From: DASSKW01 sp035690065
GTDB taxonomy: Bacteria > Pseudomonadota > Gammaproteobacteria > Natronospirales > REEB76
DNA: 18,453 bases
NCBI GenBank assembly: GCA_035690065.1
Contig: DASSKW010000062.1
Span: forward strand, 1-18,453
Direction: 5' to 3'
Position numbers and translations under genes: made by a program. The first letter of the stretch is position 1; every line of letters starts with the position of its first letter. This document shows, in pieces, positions 1 to 8,787 of the stretch. Under the pieces are notes generated by a model. It saw only the letters and a list, made by a program, of their open reading frames with translations, was not told the DNA's origin and ran no database searches.

Positions 1-1
1 C

Positions 2-2011
2 GGTATCACGCTCAACTTCAAGGACGCGGATATCCGCGAGGTAGCCGCCACCGTCGGTCAGATCACTCACAAGAATTTCATCATCGACCCGCGTGTACAG
101 GGGCGTGTGACCGTGATCTCCAGCAAGCCCATCGATGAAGATGCGGTGTATGCGGCTTTTCTCTCGGTACTGCAGGTGCATGGTCTCGCTGCGGTCCCTG
201 CTGGTTCGATGATCAAGATCGTGCCAGCCCTGGAGGCACGCCAGCAACCCGGCAACAATTTTGGCGCGGGGACGCCCGGCGATGCGGTCGTCACCCAGGT
301 GGTACAGATAACCAATGTCTCTGCGGCGCAGCTGGTCCCGGTACTGCGACCGCTGATGTCCACCGAGGCCCAATTGGCAGCGTACACACCTGCCAACATG
401 CTGATCATCTCGGACCGTGCCAGCAATGTGACACGTCTGCTCGAGATTATTCACCGCATTGACCAAAGCACCGACAACAACATCGAGATCATCCCTCTGC
501 AGAACGCATCTGCCAGCGATGTTGCGCAGGTCCTGACTTCACTGATGCAATCCAGCGCCAGCGAAGGTGGTCCGCCTCTGAAGCTGGTAGCTGATGAACG
601 CAGCAACAGCATCCTGGTCAGTGGAGATAAAAATGATCGATTGCGAGTCCGCGCATTAATCGCGCACTTGGATCTGCCACAGGAAAGTGGCAATACCCAG
701 GTCATCTACCTCCATTACGCCAAAGCCAAGGATATCGCTGACGAACTGAAAGGTTATGTGAACGATCTCAAGCAGCAAGGCGGCAGCAAAGGCGCGGCAG
801 CAGCGGGATCAAGCAACAGTTCCATGGCTGACGTGTCGATAATTCCTGACGAACGTACCAATTCGCTGGTCATCACCGCACCACCCAAGTTGATGCGTTC
901 CATGGAAACCGTGTTGGCCAAACTGGACATCCGGCGCGCACAGGTTCTCGTTCAAGCGATCGAAGCTGAGCTGACCTCCGACAAATCCGCAGAACTTGGC
1001 GTCACATGGATTGCCAACGCACTCAACAGCGGTGCCGTAGGTCTCACGGATTTCAGCAACACGGGGACCGGCATCGCCGGCCTGGCACAAAGTGCTGCGG
1101 CGGCCAGTGCCGCGAGCAGCAGCGGCCTGACCGGCACTACGGGTATTACTGTGCCCCAGGGACTGACACTCGGGGTCGGCAAGATCGTCAATGGCGGCTT
1201 CAGCTTTGCGGCCTTGTTGCGGGCATTATCGGGCGATTCCAACACCAATATCCTGTCCACACCGAGCATCACTACACAGGATAATCAGGAAGCCGACATC
1301 AAAGTCGCGCAGCAGGTCCCGTTCGTGACCGGTCAGTACACCAATACTACCGGTGGCATCAGCAACGGCGCCACAGCCTCCATCAATCCATTTCAGACGG
1401 TACAGCGTCAGGATGTGGGCCTGGAACTGAAACTTACACCACAGATCAATCAGGGCGATTCGATCCAACTCAAGATCGACGCGACAGTCTCGAATCTGAC
1501 TGGTGCCAGTATCGGCGGACAGCCTGTCACTAACACACGCGAAATCAAGACCAACGTGATGGCACAGGATCGCGAGATCGTGGTGCTAGGCGGTCTGATA
1601 GACCGCAATCTGATCGAATCCGAACAACGAGTCCCGGTACTCGGTAGCATCCCGTTGCTTGGGAACTTGTTTCGTTACCGGAGCACCCAGAACACCAAGA
1701 GCAATCTCATGGTCTTCATCCAGCCCACGATCCTCAGGGACTCCGAAAGCACCAGTCGCTACACCGATCAAAAATACAAATATCTGCGCGAATTGCAACT
1801 CAAGAACCAGGGTGCCGTGCAGCTGATGCCTGGAGAAAAGCGCCCCGTACTTGACGAACTCCAACGGCCCTCGCTCGAACAACCCCGGACCATACCAGAT
1901 GCGAATACGATAGCTGCACCTGCAAAAGCGTCTCCGCCGCCGGCTGCCTCCGCCGCCAAAGCAAAACCACCGGTTGCCGGCGATACAGCAAGCTCTGCAA
2001 ACGGACCATGA
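2..2011 (+). CDS. gspD: Type II secretion system secretin GspD (5' end outside window)
   Basis: This is the outer-membrane secretin that forms the exit channel of the type II secretion system. The frame is open from the first full codon at base 2. The visible protein (about 669 residues) starts inside the N0 domain (GITLNFKDADIREV), so only the signal peptide and a few residues should be missing. Repeated N1-N3 ring domains follow, then the secretin core with its conserved VPVLGSIPLLGNLFRY stretch near bases 1631-1678. Low-complexity Ala/Ser/Gly loops lie within the N3 region (about bases 776-830) and near the gate (about 1075-1135). The C-terminal tail is rich in Pro and Ala, typical of an extension beyond the barrel. 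The TGA stop overlaps the gspE ATG (ATGA), indicating translational coupling. Function is assigned from strong family resemblance; the true start lies upstream. Confidence 0.96.
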   Translation, partial: GITLNFKDADIREVAATVGQITHKNFIIDPRVQGRVTVISSKPIDEDAVYAAFLSVLQVHGLAAVPAGSMIKIVPALEARQQPGNNFGAGTPGDAVVTQVVQITNVSAAQLVPVLRPLMSTEAQLAAYTPANMLIISDRASNVTRLLEIIHRIDQSTDNNIEIIPLQNASASDVAQVLTSLMQSSASEGGPPLKLVADERSNSILVSGDKNDRLRVRALIAHLDLPQESGNTQVIYLHYAKAKDIADELKGYVNDLKQQGGSKGAAAAGSSNSSMADVSIIPDERTNSLVITAPPKLMRSMETVLAKLDIRRAQVLVQAIEAELTSDKSAELGVTWIANALNSGAVGLTDFSNTGTGIAGLAQSAAAASAASSSGLTGTTGITVPQGLTLGVGKIVNGGFSFAALLRALSGDSNTNILSTPSITTQDNQEADIKVAQQVPFVTGQYTNTTGGISNGATASINPFQTVQRQDVGLELKLTPQINQGDSIQLKIDATVSNLTGASIGGQPVTNTREIKTNVMAQDREIVVLGGLIDRNLIESEQRVPVLGSIPLLGNLFRYRSTQNTKSNLMVFIQPTILRDSESTSRYTDQKYKYLRELQLKNQGAVQLMPGEKRPVLDELQRPSLEQPRTIPDANTIAAPAKASPPPAASAAKAKPPVAGDTASSANGP

Positions 2012-3534
2012 ACATGACTCCGGTCGCTGACGGCGAAGCATCGGTGCAAGCTGTTACACCCGATGCAGTTCGCGGTATCCCGTTCTCGTTTGCCAAACGC
2101 CACGGAGTATTGGTCGAATCGCTCAGCGAACGTGGCGCATTAATCGTCTGCCGACAAGATGCATCAGCAGATGCACTGCTGGAGATGCGCCGGGCGCTCG
2201 CCGTCAGTATGCAGGTTCGTAGCGTGAGTGCCGAGGAGTTCGATACCTTGTTGCAACAGGCATACGAGGAGCAATCCAACAACGCCATGCAGATGATGGA
2301 AGGGTTGGACGAGGACGTAGACCTGTTCAGCGTTGCCCAGGCGCTGCCGGAGCCGGAGGATCTGCTGGAAAGCGAGGACGACGCTCCGATCATCCGTCTC
2401 ATCAATGCATTGCTCACCGAAGCGGTAAAAGAGAATGCTTCCGATATCCACATCGAGCCGTTCGAGAACCGGCTGGTGGTGCGCCTGCGTGTAGACGGCG
2501 TATTGCGCGTGGTGCTGGAATCACGGCGTGCAGTCGCACCACTGGTGGTCTCGCGCATCAAGGTCATGGCTAAACTCGATATCGCCGAGAAACGGTTGCC
2601 ACAGGATGGACGCATCTCCTTGCGCATCGCCGGACGCGCCGTCGATGTGCGTGTCTCGACTATCCCATCCGGACATGGCGAACGCGTGGTATTGCGTCTG
2701 CTCGACAAACAGGCGGGACGTCTCGAACTCGATCACCTCGGGATGCAGGAACAGACGCAAACTCTTGTAGATGATCTGATCCACAAGCCACACGGCATCA
2801 TCCTGGTCACGGGGCCCACGGGTTCCGGCAAGACTACCACCCTGTATGCGGCGCTTGCCCGGCTCAACGATCGCAGCCGCAACATCATGACTGTGGAAGA
2901 TCCCATCGAATATTACATCGATGGGATCGGTCAGACCCAGGTCAATACGCGTGTAGATATGACGTTCGCACGCGGATTGCGCGCTATCCTGCGTCAGGAT
3001 CCGGATGTCGTGATGGTCGGTGAAATCCGCGATCTTGAGACTGCTGAAATCGCCGTACAAGCTTCACTCACCGGCCACCTGGTACTTTCAACCCTGCATA
3101 CCAATACTGCAGTGGGCGCGGTGACGCGTCTACGTGATATGGGGGTCGAACCTTTCCTGCTTTCTTCCAGCCTGCTCGGCATGCTCGCACAACGTCTGGT
3201 ACGCCTGTTATGTCCTGATTGCAAGCAACCTTATATCGCAAGTGAACGCGAAATCGCAGCACTGGGCTTACCGAAGGACAAGCCACCCTCGCTCTATCGC
3301 GCAGTGGGATGCGAAAGTTGCAATCGCAGCGGTTATCGGGGACGTACCGGCGTGTACGAGATGGTGATCGTGGATGATCACATGCGCGGCATGATCCACG
3401 ACGGCAGTGGCGAACAGGAACTGGAGCGTTATGCGCGCACCAGGACACCCAGCATCCGTTACGATGGTCGCCGCCGGGTACTCGCCGGTGAAACCAGCGT
3501 CGAAGAAGTCCTGCGCGTAACCAGGGAAGATTAG
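2008..3534 (+). CDS. gspE: Type II secretion system ATPase GspE
   Basis: GspE is the cytoplasmic hexameric ATPase that powers pseudopilus assembly in type II secretion. The 508 residues carry every expected mark: Walker A GPTGSGKT at 269-276, the Asp box in VEDPIEYYIDG, the Walker B-like DPDVVMVGEIRD at 331-342 with Glu339, the His box GHLVLSTLHTNTA, and the tetracysteine zinc site C402-x2-C405 / C435-x2-C438 that separates T2SS ATPases from many relatives. The length is normal for the family. The start overlaps the gspD stop by 4 nt and has no obvious Shine-Dalgarno, so coupled translation is likely; a second in-frame ATG lies at 2014. gspF follows after 4 nt. The type IV pilus ATPase PilB is the main alternative, but the gspD/gspF context and the C-terminal sequence favour GspE. 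Confidence 0.96.
   Translation: MNMTPVADGEASVQAVTPDAVRGIPFSFAKRHGVLVESLSERGALIVCRQDASADALLEMRRALAVSMQVRSVSAEEFDTLLQQAYEEQSNNAMQMMEGLDEDVDLFSVAQALPEPEDLLESEDDAPIIRLINALLTEAVKENASDIHIEPFENRLVVRLRVDGVLRVVLESRRAVAPLVVSRIKVMAKLDIAEKRLPQDGRISLRIAGRAVDVRVSTIPSGHGERVVLRLLDKQAGRLELDHLGMQEQTQTLVDDLIHKPHGIILVTGPTGSGKTTTLYAALARLNDRSRNIMTVEDPIEYYIDGIGQTQVNTRVDMTFARGLRAILRQDPDVVMVGEIRDLETAEIAVQASLTGHLVLSTLHTNTAVGAVTRLRDMGVEPFLLSSSLLGMLAQRLVRLLCPDCKQPYIASEREIAALGLPKDKPPSLYRAVGCESCNRSGYRGRTGVYEMVIVDDHMRGMIHDGSGEQELERYARTRTPSIRYDGRRRVLAGETSVEEVLRVTRED
2899..2928. repeat. Perfect 11-bp inverted repeat inside gspE
   Basis: GATCCCATCGA (2899-2909) is followed by an 8-nt spacer and its exact reverse complement TCGATGGGATC (2918-2928). 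It lies in the codons for the conserved Asp-box segment DPIEYYIDGI. In RNA this would be an 11-bp hairpin. It may be chance from codon choice; no function is assigned. Confidence 0.7.
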
Positions 3535-3538
3535 CCAC

Positions 3539-4756
3539 ATGGGTGCATTTGACTATATCGCACTCGACACTCGCGGCCGTGAACGCAAGGGCGTCATCGA
3601 AGGCGATACTCCGCGGCAAGTCAGACAGCAACTGCGCGAGCAAGGCCTGACACCGCTGAACATCAGCGAAGCATCGGAACAGGAAACCAGAAGCGCAAGA
3701 TCCGGTTTCAGCCTGCGTCGCGGCATCAGTTCTACCGATCTCGCGCTCATCACCCGGCAGTTGGCGACATTGGTTCGTTCCGCACTCCCGGTCGAAGAAG
3801 CTTTGCTGGCCGTCGCTCAGCAAAACGAGAAACCACGTCTGAAAAGCATGCTGCTCTCAGTCCGCTCGCGAGTCATGGAAGGCCATACTCTGGCTTATGG
3901 CCTGGGACAATTCCCGCATATCTTTCCCGAAATTTTCCGCGCCACAGTCGCGGCCGGTGAACATACCGGCCACCTCGACGGTGTGCTCGAGCGGCTTGCG
4001 GATTATGCTGAAGGCTCTCAACGGCTGCAGCAGAAAATGTCCATCGCCATGATCTATCCGTTGATCCTGACCGTGGTGGCACTCACGATTGTGATATTGC
4101 TGATGACCTATGTGGTCCCCAAGGTGACAGAAGTCTATATCCATACCGGGCAGAGTCTGCCGTGGCTGACTATCGCGCTCATCGCCATCAGTAGCTTCCT
4201 GACGCATTACGGCATCCTGCTGCTGATCGGGATCATGCTTGGCGTCTATGCCCTCAGGCGCGCGCTCGCCAAGCCGGAGATGCGCAAGCGCTGGGATCGA
4301 AAAAAATTGCGCATGCCGCTGGTCGGTCGCTTGGTCAGAGGCATCGACACTTCCCGTTTCACGCGTACTTTGAGCATCCTGGCCGGCAGCGGGGTTCCAG
4401 TGCTTGATGCGCTGCGCATCTCCGGCGAAGTGATTCTGAACATTCCGATGCGTGACGCCGTCGCAGAAGCTGCGCTGCGCGTACGTGAAGGTGCGGCTAT
4501 CAGCCAATCGCTGGGACGGGCGGGGCTGTTTCCGCCGATGATGGTGCATCTGATAGCCAGCGGCGAAGCCAGCGGTAAACTCGATATCATGCTGGAACGT
4601 GCCGCAATCAGCCAGGAGCGTGAACTCGAGACGCTGACAGGTATGCTGCTGGGTATACTCGAACCGGTGCTGATACTGGTGATGGGTGTGCTGATACTGC
4701 TGATCGTATTGGGCATCATGCTGCCGATCTTTGATCTCAATGCCTTGGTCCATTAG
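3539..4756 (+). CDS. gspF: Type II secretion system inner-membrane platform protein GspF
   Basis: GspF is the polytopic inner-membrane platform protein that couples the GspE ATPase to pseudopilin addition. The 405 residues have the usual plan of two related cytoplasmic helical domains, each followed by membrane helices: domain 1 at about 65-165, membrane segments at about 170-193 and 209-237, domain 2 at about 270-365, and a final membrane helix at about 369-395. Conserved signatures such as LATLVRSALPVEEAL and LAGSGVPVLDAL are present. The start lies 4 nt after the gspE stop; an AGGGAAGA ribosome-binding site at 3523-3530 sits 8 nt upstream. The pseudopilin gene gspG, which commonly comes next, is absent here; a beta-barrel gene follows instead. 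Confidence 0.95.
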   Translation: MGAFDYIALDTRGRERKGVIEGDTPRQVRQQLREQGLTPLNISEASEQETRSARSGFSLRRGISSTDLALITRQLATLVRSALPVEEALLAVAQQNEKPRLKSMLLSVRSRVMEGHTLAYGLGQFPHIFPEIFRATVAAGEHTGHLDGVLERLADYAEGSQRLQQKMSIAMIYPLILTVVALTIVILLMTYVVPKVTEVYIHTGQSLPWLTIALIAISSFLTHYGILLLIGIMLGVYALRRALAKPEMRKRWDRKKLRMPLVGRLVRGIDTSRFTRTLSILAGSGVPVLDALRISGEVILNIPMRDAVAEAALRVREGAAISQSLGRAGLFPPMMVHLIASGEASGKLDIMLERAAISQERELETLTGMLLGILEPVLILVMGVLILLIVLGIMLPIFDLNALVH

Positions 4757-4769
4757 AAGGGAGACGTTC

Positions 4770-5339
4770 GTGAAACTGACTGCTTTATCACTTGCCTGTC
4801 TGTTGTTGCTGCCACTCACGGCCTGGGCTGGAAATTTCAATTACGATTACGCAGAACTCTATTTCCAACACAGTACCCCTCAGGTGGGGGAAAGCAGCAA
4901 GGGACCGACTTTGGACCTGTCCTATACGATGACGAGCATGGGAGTTCAGCTATTGGCGGGTTATGCAAGCCTCGACACCCCTGCAACACCCACCGAAATC
5001 AACAATCACAATTACTGGCTGGGCCTGCGCGGCGAGAATTCCTTCGGCGACAGTACGGATTTCTATACCGATATCCTGTATCTCAATGATCAAACCAACG
5101 CCCACGGCAACACCAGCACCACCGATGGTTACCGGCTGGTTCTGGGATTGCGGCAGCAAATCATCCCCCAGCTCGAATTCGATGGCAGCCTCGCGCATGA
5201 TTATCTGGCTCAGAGCAATAATGAAGCTGCCATCGGACTGCTCTTCAACGCCACAAGCTATCTGGCAGTGGGTATCTCCTATGCCCACGACAGCCTGCAC
5301 AACAATACCTCGATGCTGCGTCTGCGGGTTTACTATTGA
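4770..5339 (+). CDS. Ax21-like small outer-membrane beta-barrel protein
   Basis: I chose the GTG at 4770 because it has a strong ribosome-binding site (AAGGGAGA, 4757-4764) and opens directly onto a classic signal peptide (VKLTALSLACLLLLPLTAWA, predicted cut after AWA). An ATG at 4731 would lie inside gspF. The mature part (about 169 residues) is a run of alternating polar/hydrophobic strands: NYDYAELYF, GVQLLAGYAS, NYWLGLRGEN, DFYTDILYLN, GYRLVLGLRQ, LEFDGSLAHDY, YLAVGISYAHDS and LRLRVYY. The terminal aromatic residue is typical of BAM-assembled barrels. Strand order and composition recall the xanthomonad Ax21 family by memory-level resemblance; an opacity-type barrel is the alternative. The gap to gspF is 13 nt, so it is probably in the same transcript. 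Whether it serves secretion or merely shares the mRNA is unknown. Confidence 0.75.
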   Translation: MKLTALSLACLLLLPLTAWAGNFNYDYAELYFQHSTPQVGESSKGPTLDLSYTMTSMGVQLLAGYASLDTPATPTEINNHNYWLGLRGENSFGDSTDFYTDILYLNDQTNAHGNTSTTDGYRLVLGLRQQIIPQLEFDGSLAHDYLAQSNNEAAIGLLFNATSYLAVGISYAHDSLHNNTSMLRLRVYY

Positions 5340-5492
5340 ACTCCATTTTCGGAAACCGGATGCACGCTCTTGCGATTATTCCAGACCAGGACCACGCTTG
5401 AAGCCTTCAGCTTCGATCATGGATCGGGCGCTGGGAACTTTACTGCCATGCAGCGGCACTAACAGCCAGCGCACAGATGGCCGCGCGCGCCC

Positions 5493-5498
5493 TATACT
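5493..5498 (+). promoter_or_regulatory. Possible -10 element in the gap before the BNR gene
   Basis: The 192-nt gap 5340-5531 holds one good sigma70-like -10 hexamer, TATACT, 34 nt before the start of the propeller gene. No convincing -35 lies 16-18 nt upstream (the base run there is GC-rich). A weak 7-bp stem (TTGAAGC 5398-5404 with GCTTCGA 5410-5416, including one G-U pair) lies after the barrel gene but has no U tract. Nothing else is seen in this gap. Confidence 0.35.
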
Positions 5499-5531
5499 GA
5501 AATCTTGCCCCGTAATGCCCGGAGAATTATC

Positions 5532-8500
5532 ATGAAGAAAACAGGCTTACTCACTGTTTTTACGGCAGTTATTCTGACCTTCTGCATTCCTTTTACGACA
5601 GTATTGGCAGCCAGTGACAGCACCGCAAAACAATCAGATCCCTTCCAGAACCTTCAATTCCGCAACCTCGGTCCTGCAGTAGCCGGTGGCCGGGTCAGCG
5701 CCGTGGTGGGTATCCCGGGCAACCCGCATATCTACTATGTCGGTGCGGCGGCAGGAGGTGTCTGGAAAAGCACCGACGGCGGACAGCATTGGGATTCGGT
5801 GCTGAAAGATGCCGACACTGCATCCATCGGCGCCATCGCACTGGCCCCCTCCAACCCCAACCTGGTATGGGTCGGCACCGGCGAAGCCAATGTGCGCAAC
5901 GACGTGTTGGACGGAGATGGGGTGTATTTCTCTCCGGACGCCGGGCATAGCTGGAAATTCATGGGTCTGAAGGAAGCCGGCCAGATTTCCAGTGTCGTGG
6001 TCGATCCGCACGATGCCAATACGGTATTCGTGGGCGCACTGGGGCACATCTGGGCGCCCAACTCCGAACGCGGGGTGTTCAAGACCACCGATGGCGGCAA
6101 GACCTGGAAGAAAGTGTTGTTCGTGAACGACCAGACTGGCATCGCCAGCCTGGTCATGGACCCGAATAATCCCAGGGTGCTTTACGCCGCCACGTGGCAA
6201 GTGCGCCGCTACCCCTGGACCCTGGACGACGGCGGCGCGGGCAGCGGTATCTGGCGCTCCACAGATGGCGGTGACACCTGGACCAGACTCACTACCGATC
6301 TGCCCGATGGACCGCTGGGCCGTATCGCGCTGGCCGTCGCACCCACTGATTCGAACCGTGTCTATGCGCTGATCGAAGCCAAACGTGGCAAAGGACTCTT
6401 GTGGCGTTCCGATGACATGGGCGATCACTGGAGCATGGTCAGCGACAACTATAACCTCGACGTGCGCCCATTCTATTTTTCACATCTGGTGGTCGCGCCT
6501 GACGATGAAAACCGTATCTATTTCCTTTCCTTCATGCTGTGGCGTTCCGACGACGGCGGCAAGACCGCCAAACCCATCGACCGTGACGTACACGTGGACC
6601 ATCATGCTATCTGGATCGATCCGCAGAACCCTGAGCGGATCATCCAGGGCAACGACGGTGGCGTCTATCTGACCACCACCGGCGGCAAGAGCTGGCGTTT
6701 CCTGGACAGTCTGCCTATCGAACAGTTCTACATGGTCGCTGCAGACAGCCGCACGCCCTATGACCTGTGCGGCGGGCTGCAGGACAACAGCGCGTGGTGC
6801 GGCCCTTCCAGCACCCTCGCGGACGATTCGGTTTCAGGTGCCGACTGGTTCACCGTCACCGGCGGCGATGGTGAATATGCCGTACCCGCACCCAGCAATC
6901 CGGACATCATCTATTCGGACTCACAGGATGGCGCTCTGGGTCGTTACGATTTGAATACCCATCGCATGTTCTTCACCATGCCCTACTTGCACGGGCCTGC
7001 TTATATCAACGACGTGAAACTCGCGGATGCCAAATACCGTTTCAACTGGACTGCGCCAGTGGCTGTTTCTCCCACCGATGCGAACACCGTATTCCTGGGT
7101 GGTAATGTCGTATTCAAATCGACCGATGGCGGAATCCACTGGGATGTCATCAGCGGCGATCTGACCCGCGATGACAAGAGCAAACAGCAATTGCCGGGCG
7201 GTCCAATCAATTACGACATCTCGGGTGCAGAAAGCTACGATACGCTCCTGTCGCTGACCCTGGCGCCGAACAATCCGGATGTTATCTGGGCCGGCAGTGA
7301 CGATGGACTGGTACATGTGACACGCGATGGCGGCAAGCACTGGACCGACGCGACACCGTCCGGCGCACCCAAGTGGGAGCGTGTCTATCAGATCGGTGTC
7401 TCGCCGTTTGATCCAGGCACCGCGTATGTCGCATTCGACGGCCACATGCTGGACGACCACAAACCGCATGTGTATGCCACCGACAACTACGGAAAATCCT
7501 GGCAGCGGATCGACGATGGGTTGCCCGATCAGGCGGTCACCGTGGTACGTGAAGACCCTAATCAGCGTGGACTGCTGGTGCTCGGCAACATGACCGGGCT
7601 CTGGTACTCGAAAGACAGCGGCAAACACTGGCAGGCACTCAAAGCCGGCTTCCCGGTCGCACCGGTGTATGACGTCAAATTCGTGCGCCACGATCTGGCA
7701 GTCGCCACTCACGGCCGCGGCCTGTTCGTGCTGGACAACCTGCGCCCCCTGGAACAGATGGATGATCAGATCAAGGATCAGCCGTTCCATCTATTCAGCT
7801 CTGCGCCCGGCACTCAATTCATCACCTGGAACCGCGGTGAAGGTGCTGAGCCTGCATTCACCACGCCTAATGCCCCGCATGGCGTAATGGTCGATTACTA
7901 CCTGGCCAAGGAGCTGAAAGCAGACCCTGCCGAGAAGAAACAGGATGAGTCTCCGGTCAAGATCGAGATCAAGGACAGTAAAGGCACGGTCATCGATACC
8001 CGGTACGGCGATTCAAAACAAGGCGTGAACCGGTTTGTCTGGAACATGCGCTACAAGGGGCCGACCAAACTCGATTTTGAACATCACATGGGTGGTGGCG
8101 ATGAAGGTCCAGGCGGTAACTCCGGCCCACTGGTACTCCCTGGTGCTTACAGCATCGCAGTGACTGTAAAAGGAAAAACAGAAACCACACAGACCGCGGT
8201 CATCAGTGATCCGAACCAGAAACTTTCATTGGATGAGATGCGGGAACGCACTCAACGCGGCCTCGAAACCAGCAATCAGGTCAGTGCGCTGCATGAGATG
8301 CTGAACCGCATCGTCGCGATGCAACACAATCTCGGAGAATTCGAGAGCAAGGCAGCTGCGGATGACAAGCAAGCTCAGTATGCAGCGGCGCTAAAGCAGG
8401 CCAAGGCTCTGGATAAAAAGCTGACAACCCTCAAGGACAGCGTGTACAACTCGGAAGTGCAACACGATGCGGCCGAGGACGACATCCATTACCTGCAGAG

Positions 8501-8735
8501 CCTGAACGATTCGTTGCAATACATGATGTACGCTTACATGGGCGATCCACAACAGTTTCCGCCGGCGGTCGCCGAGACTGGCGATGAACTGTCGGCAAGA
8601 CGGGCTTCTGCACTATCGGGGTTCAACGCGATCTTGCAGACCGATGTGCCTGCCTACAACAAGACGGCGTATGCAGCGGGAGCGCCTACCCTCATGGTGG
8701 GTGAGCCCATCAGCGTCAAGCCCGTGACCATGTAA
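5532..8735 (+). CDS. Secreted BNR/Asp-box (sortilin/GH74-like) double beta-propeller protein
   Basis: The ATG at 5532 has a GGAG site 7 nt upstream and begins a signal peptide (MKKTGLLTVFTAVILTFC..., predicted cut near residue 27); a start at 5505 would disrupt it. The 1067-residue protein carries eleven Asp-box motifs (S/T-x-D-x-G-x-x-W type) at about residues 80, 134, 185, 243, 293, 339 (Trp lost), 381, 530, 597, 650 and 693, implying two stacked beta-propellers as in sortilin/VPS10 and GH74-type proteins. The motif CGGLQDNSAWC puts Cys413 and Cys423 close enough for a disulfide. Residues about 780-890 look like a beta domain (GPLVLPGAYSIAVTV) and about 898-1000 are helical, possibly coiled coil. 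No glycosidase catalytic pair could be identified, so enzyme activity and substrate are unknown. Export to periplasm or beyond is inferred; neighbouring gspDEF makes type II secretion possible. Confidence 0.85.
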   Translation: MKKTGLLTVFTAVILTFCIPFTTVLAASDSTAKQSDPFQNLQFRNLGPAVAGGRVSAVVGIPGNPHIYYVGAAAGGVWKSTDGGQHWDSVLKDADTASIGAIALAPSNPNLVWVGTGEANVRNDVLDGDGVYFSPDAGHSWKFMGLKEAGQISSVVVDPHDANTVFVGALGHIWAPNSERGVFKTTDGGKTWKKVLFVNDQTGIASLVMDPNNPRVLYAATWQVRRYPWTLDDGGAGSGIWRSTDGGDTWTRLTTDLPDGPLGRIALAVAPTDSNRVYALIEAKRGKGLLWRSDDMGDHWSMVSDNYNLDVRPFYFSHLVVAPDDENRIYFLSFMLWRSDDGGKTAKPIDRDVHVDHHAIWIDPQNPERIIQGNDGGVYLTTTGGKSWRFLDSLPIEQFYMVAADSRTPYDLCGGLQDNSAWCGPSSTLADDSVSGADWFTVTGGDGEYAVPAPSNPDIIYSDSQDGALGRYDLNTHRMFFTMPYLHGPAYINDVKLADAKYRFNWTAPVAVSPTDANTVFLGGNVVFKSTDGGIHWDVISGDLTRDDKSKQQLPGGPINYDISGAESYDTLLSLTLAPNNPDVIWAGSDDGLVHVTRDGGKHWTDATPSGAPKWERVYQIGVSPFDPGTAYVAFDGHMLDDHKPHVYATDNYGKSWQRIDDGLPDQAVTVVREDPNQRGLLVLGNMTGLWYSKDSGKHWQALKAGFPVAPVYDVKFVRHDLAVATHGRGLFVLDNLRPLEQMDDQIKDQPFHLFSSAPGTQFITWNRGEGAEPAFTTPNAPHGVMVDYYLAKELKADPAEKKQDESPVKIEIKDSKGTVIDTRYGDSKQGVNRFVWNMRYKGPTKLDFEHHMGGGDEGPGGNSGPLVLPGAYSIAVTVKGKTETTQTAVISDPNQKLSLDEMRERTQRGLETSNQVSALHEMLNRIVAMQHNLGEFESKAAADDKQAQYAAALKQAKALDKKLTTLKDSVYNSEVQHDAAEDDIHYLQSLNDSLQYMMYAYMGDPQQFPPAVAETGDELSARRASALSGFNAILQTDVPAYNKTAYAAGAPTLMVGEPISVKPVTM

Positions 8736-8754
8736 AGTCATTCCCGGCTGAAAC

Positions 8755-8787
8755 ATGAACAGGGAGGGCTATGCCCTCCCTGTTCAT
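8755..8787. terminator. Perfect 15-bp hairpin between convergent genes, probable bidirectional terminator
   Basis: ATGAACAGGGAGGGC (8755-8769), a 3-nt loop, and the exact complement GCCCTCCCTGTTCAT (8773-8787) form a strong stem 19 nt after the propeller gene and 72 nt after the end of fabH on the other strand. Neither side has a proper U tract, so termination efficiency is uncertain; its place between converging transcripts supports the call. A shorter inverted repeat (TTTCCG 8787-8792 with CGGAAA 8805-8810) follows. Confidence 0.6.

Noticed and set aside
3857..4840. Antisense frame of 327 residues opposite gspF
   Set aside because: His/Gln-rich translation with no recognisable family, fully inside a strongly conserved gene on the other strand.
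5398..5416. Terminator after the beta-barrel gene
   Set aside because: The stem is only 7 bp with a G-U pair and has no U tract; too weak to call.
5532..5612. Possible lipoprotein signal (Cys18) in the BNR protein
   Set aside because: The residues before Cys18 are LTF, which lacks the small residue needed at -1 of a lipobox; a standard signal peptidase I site near residue 27 fits better.
5769..7631. Recurring short DNA similarity around GATGGCGGC
   Set aside because: This reflects codons of the Asp-box protein motif, not a DNA repeat or CRISPR array.
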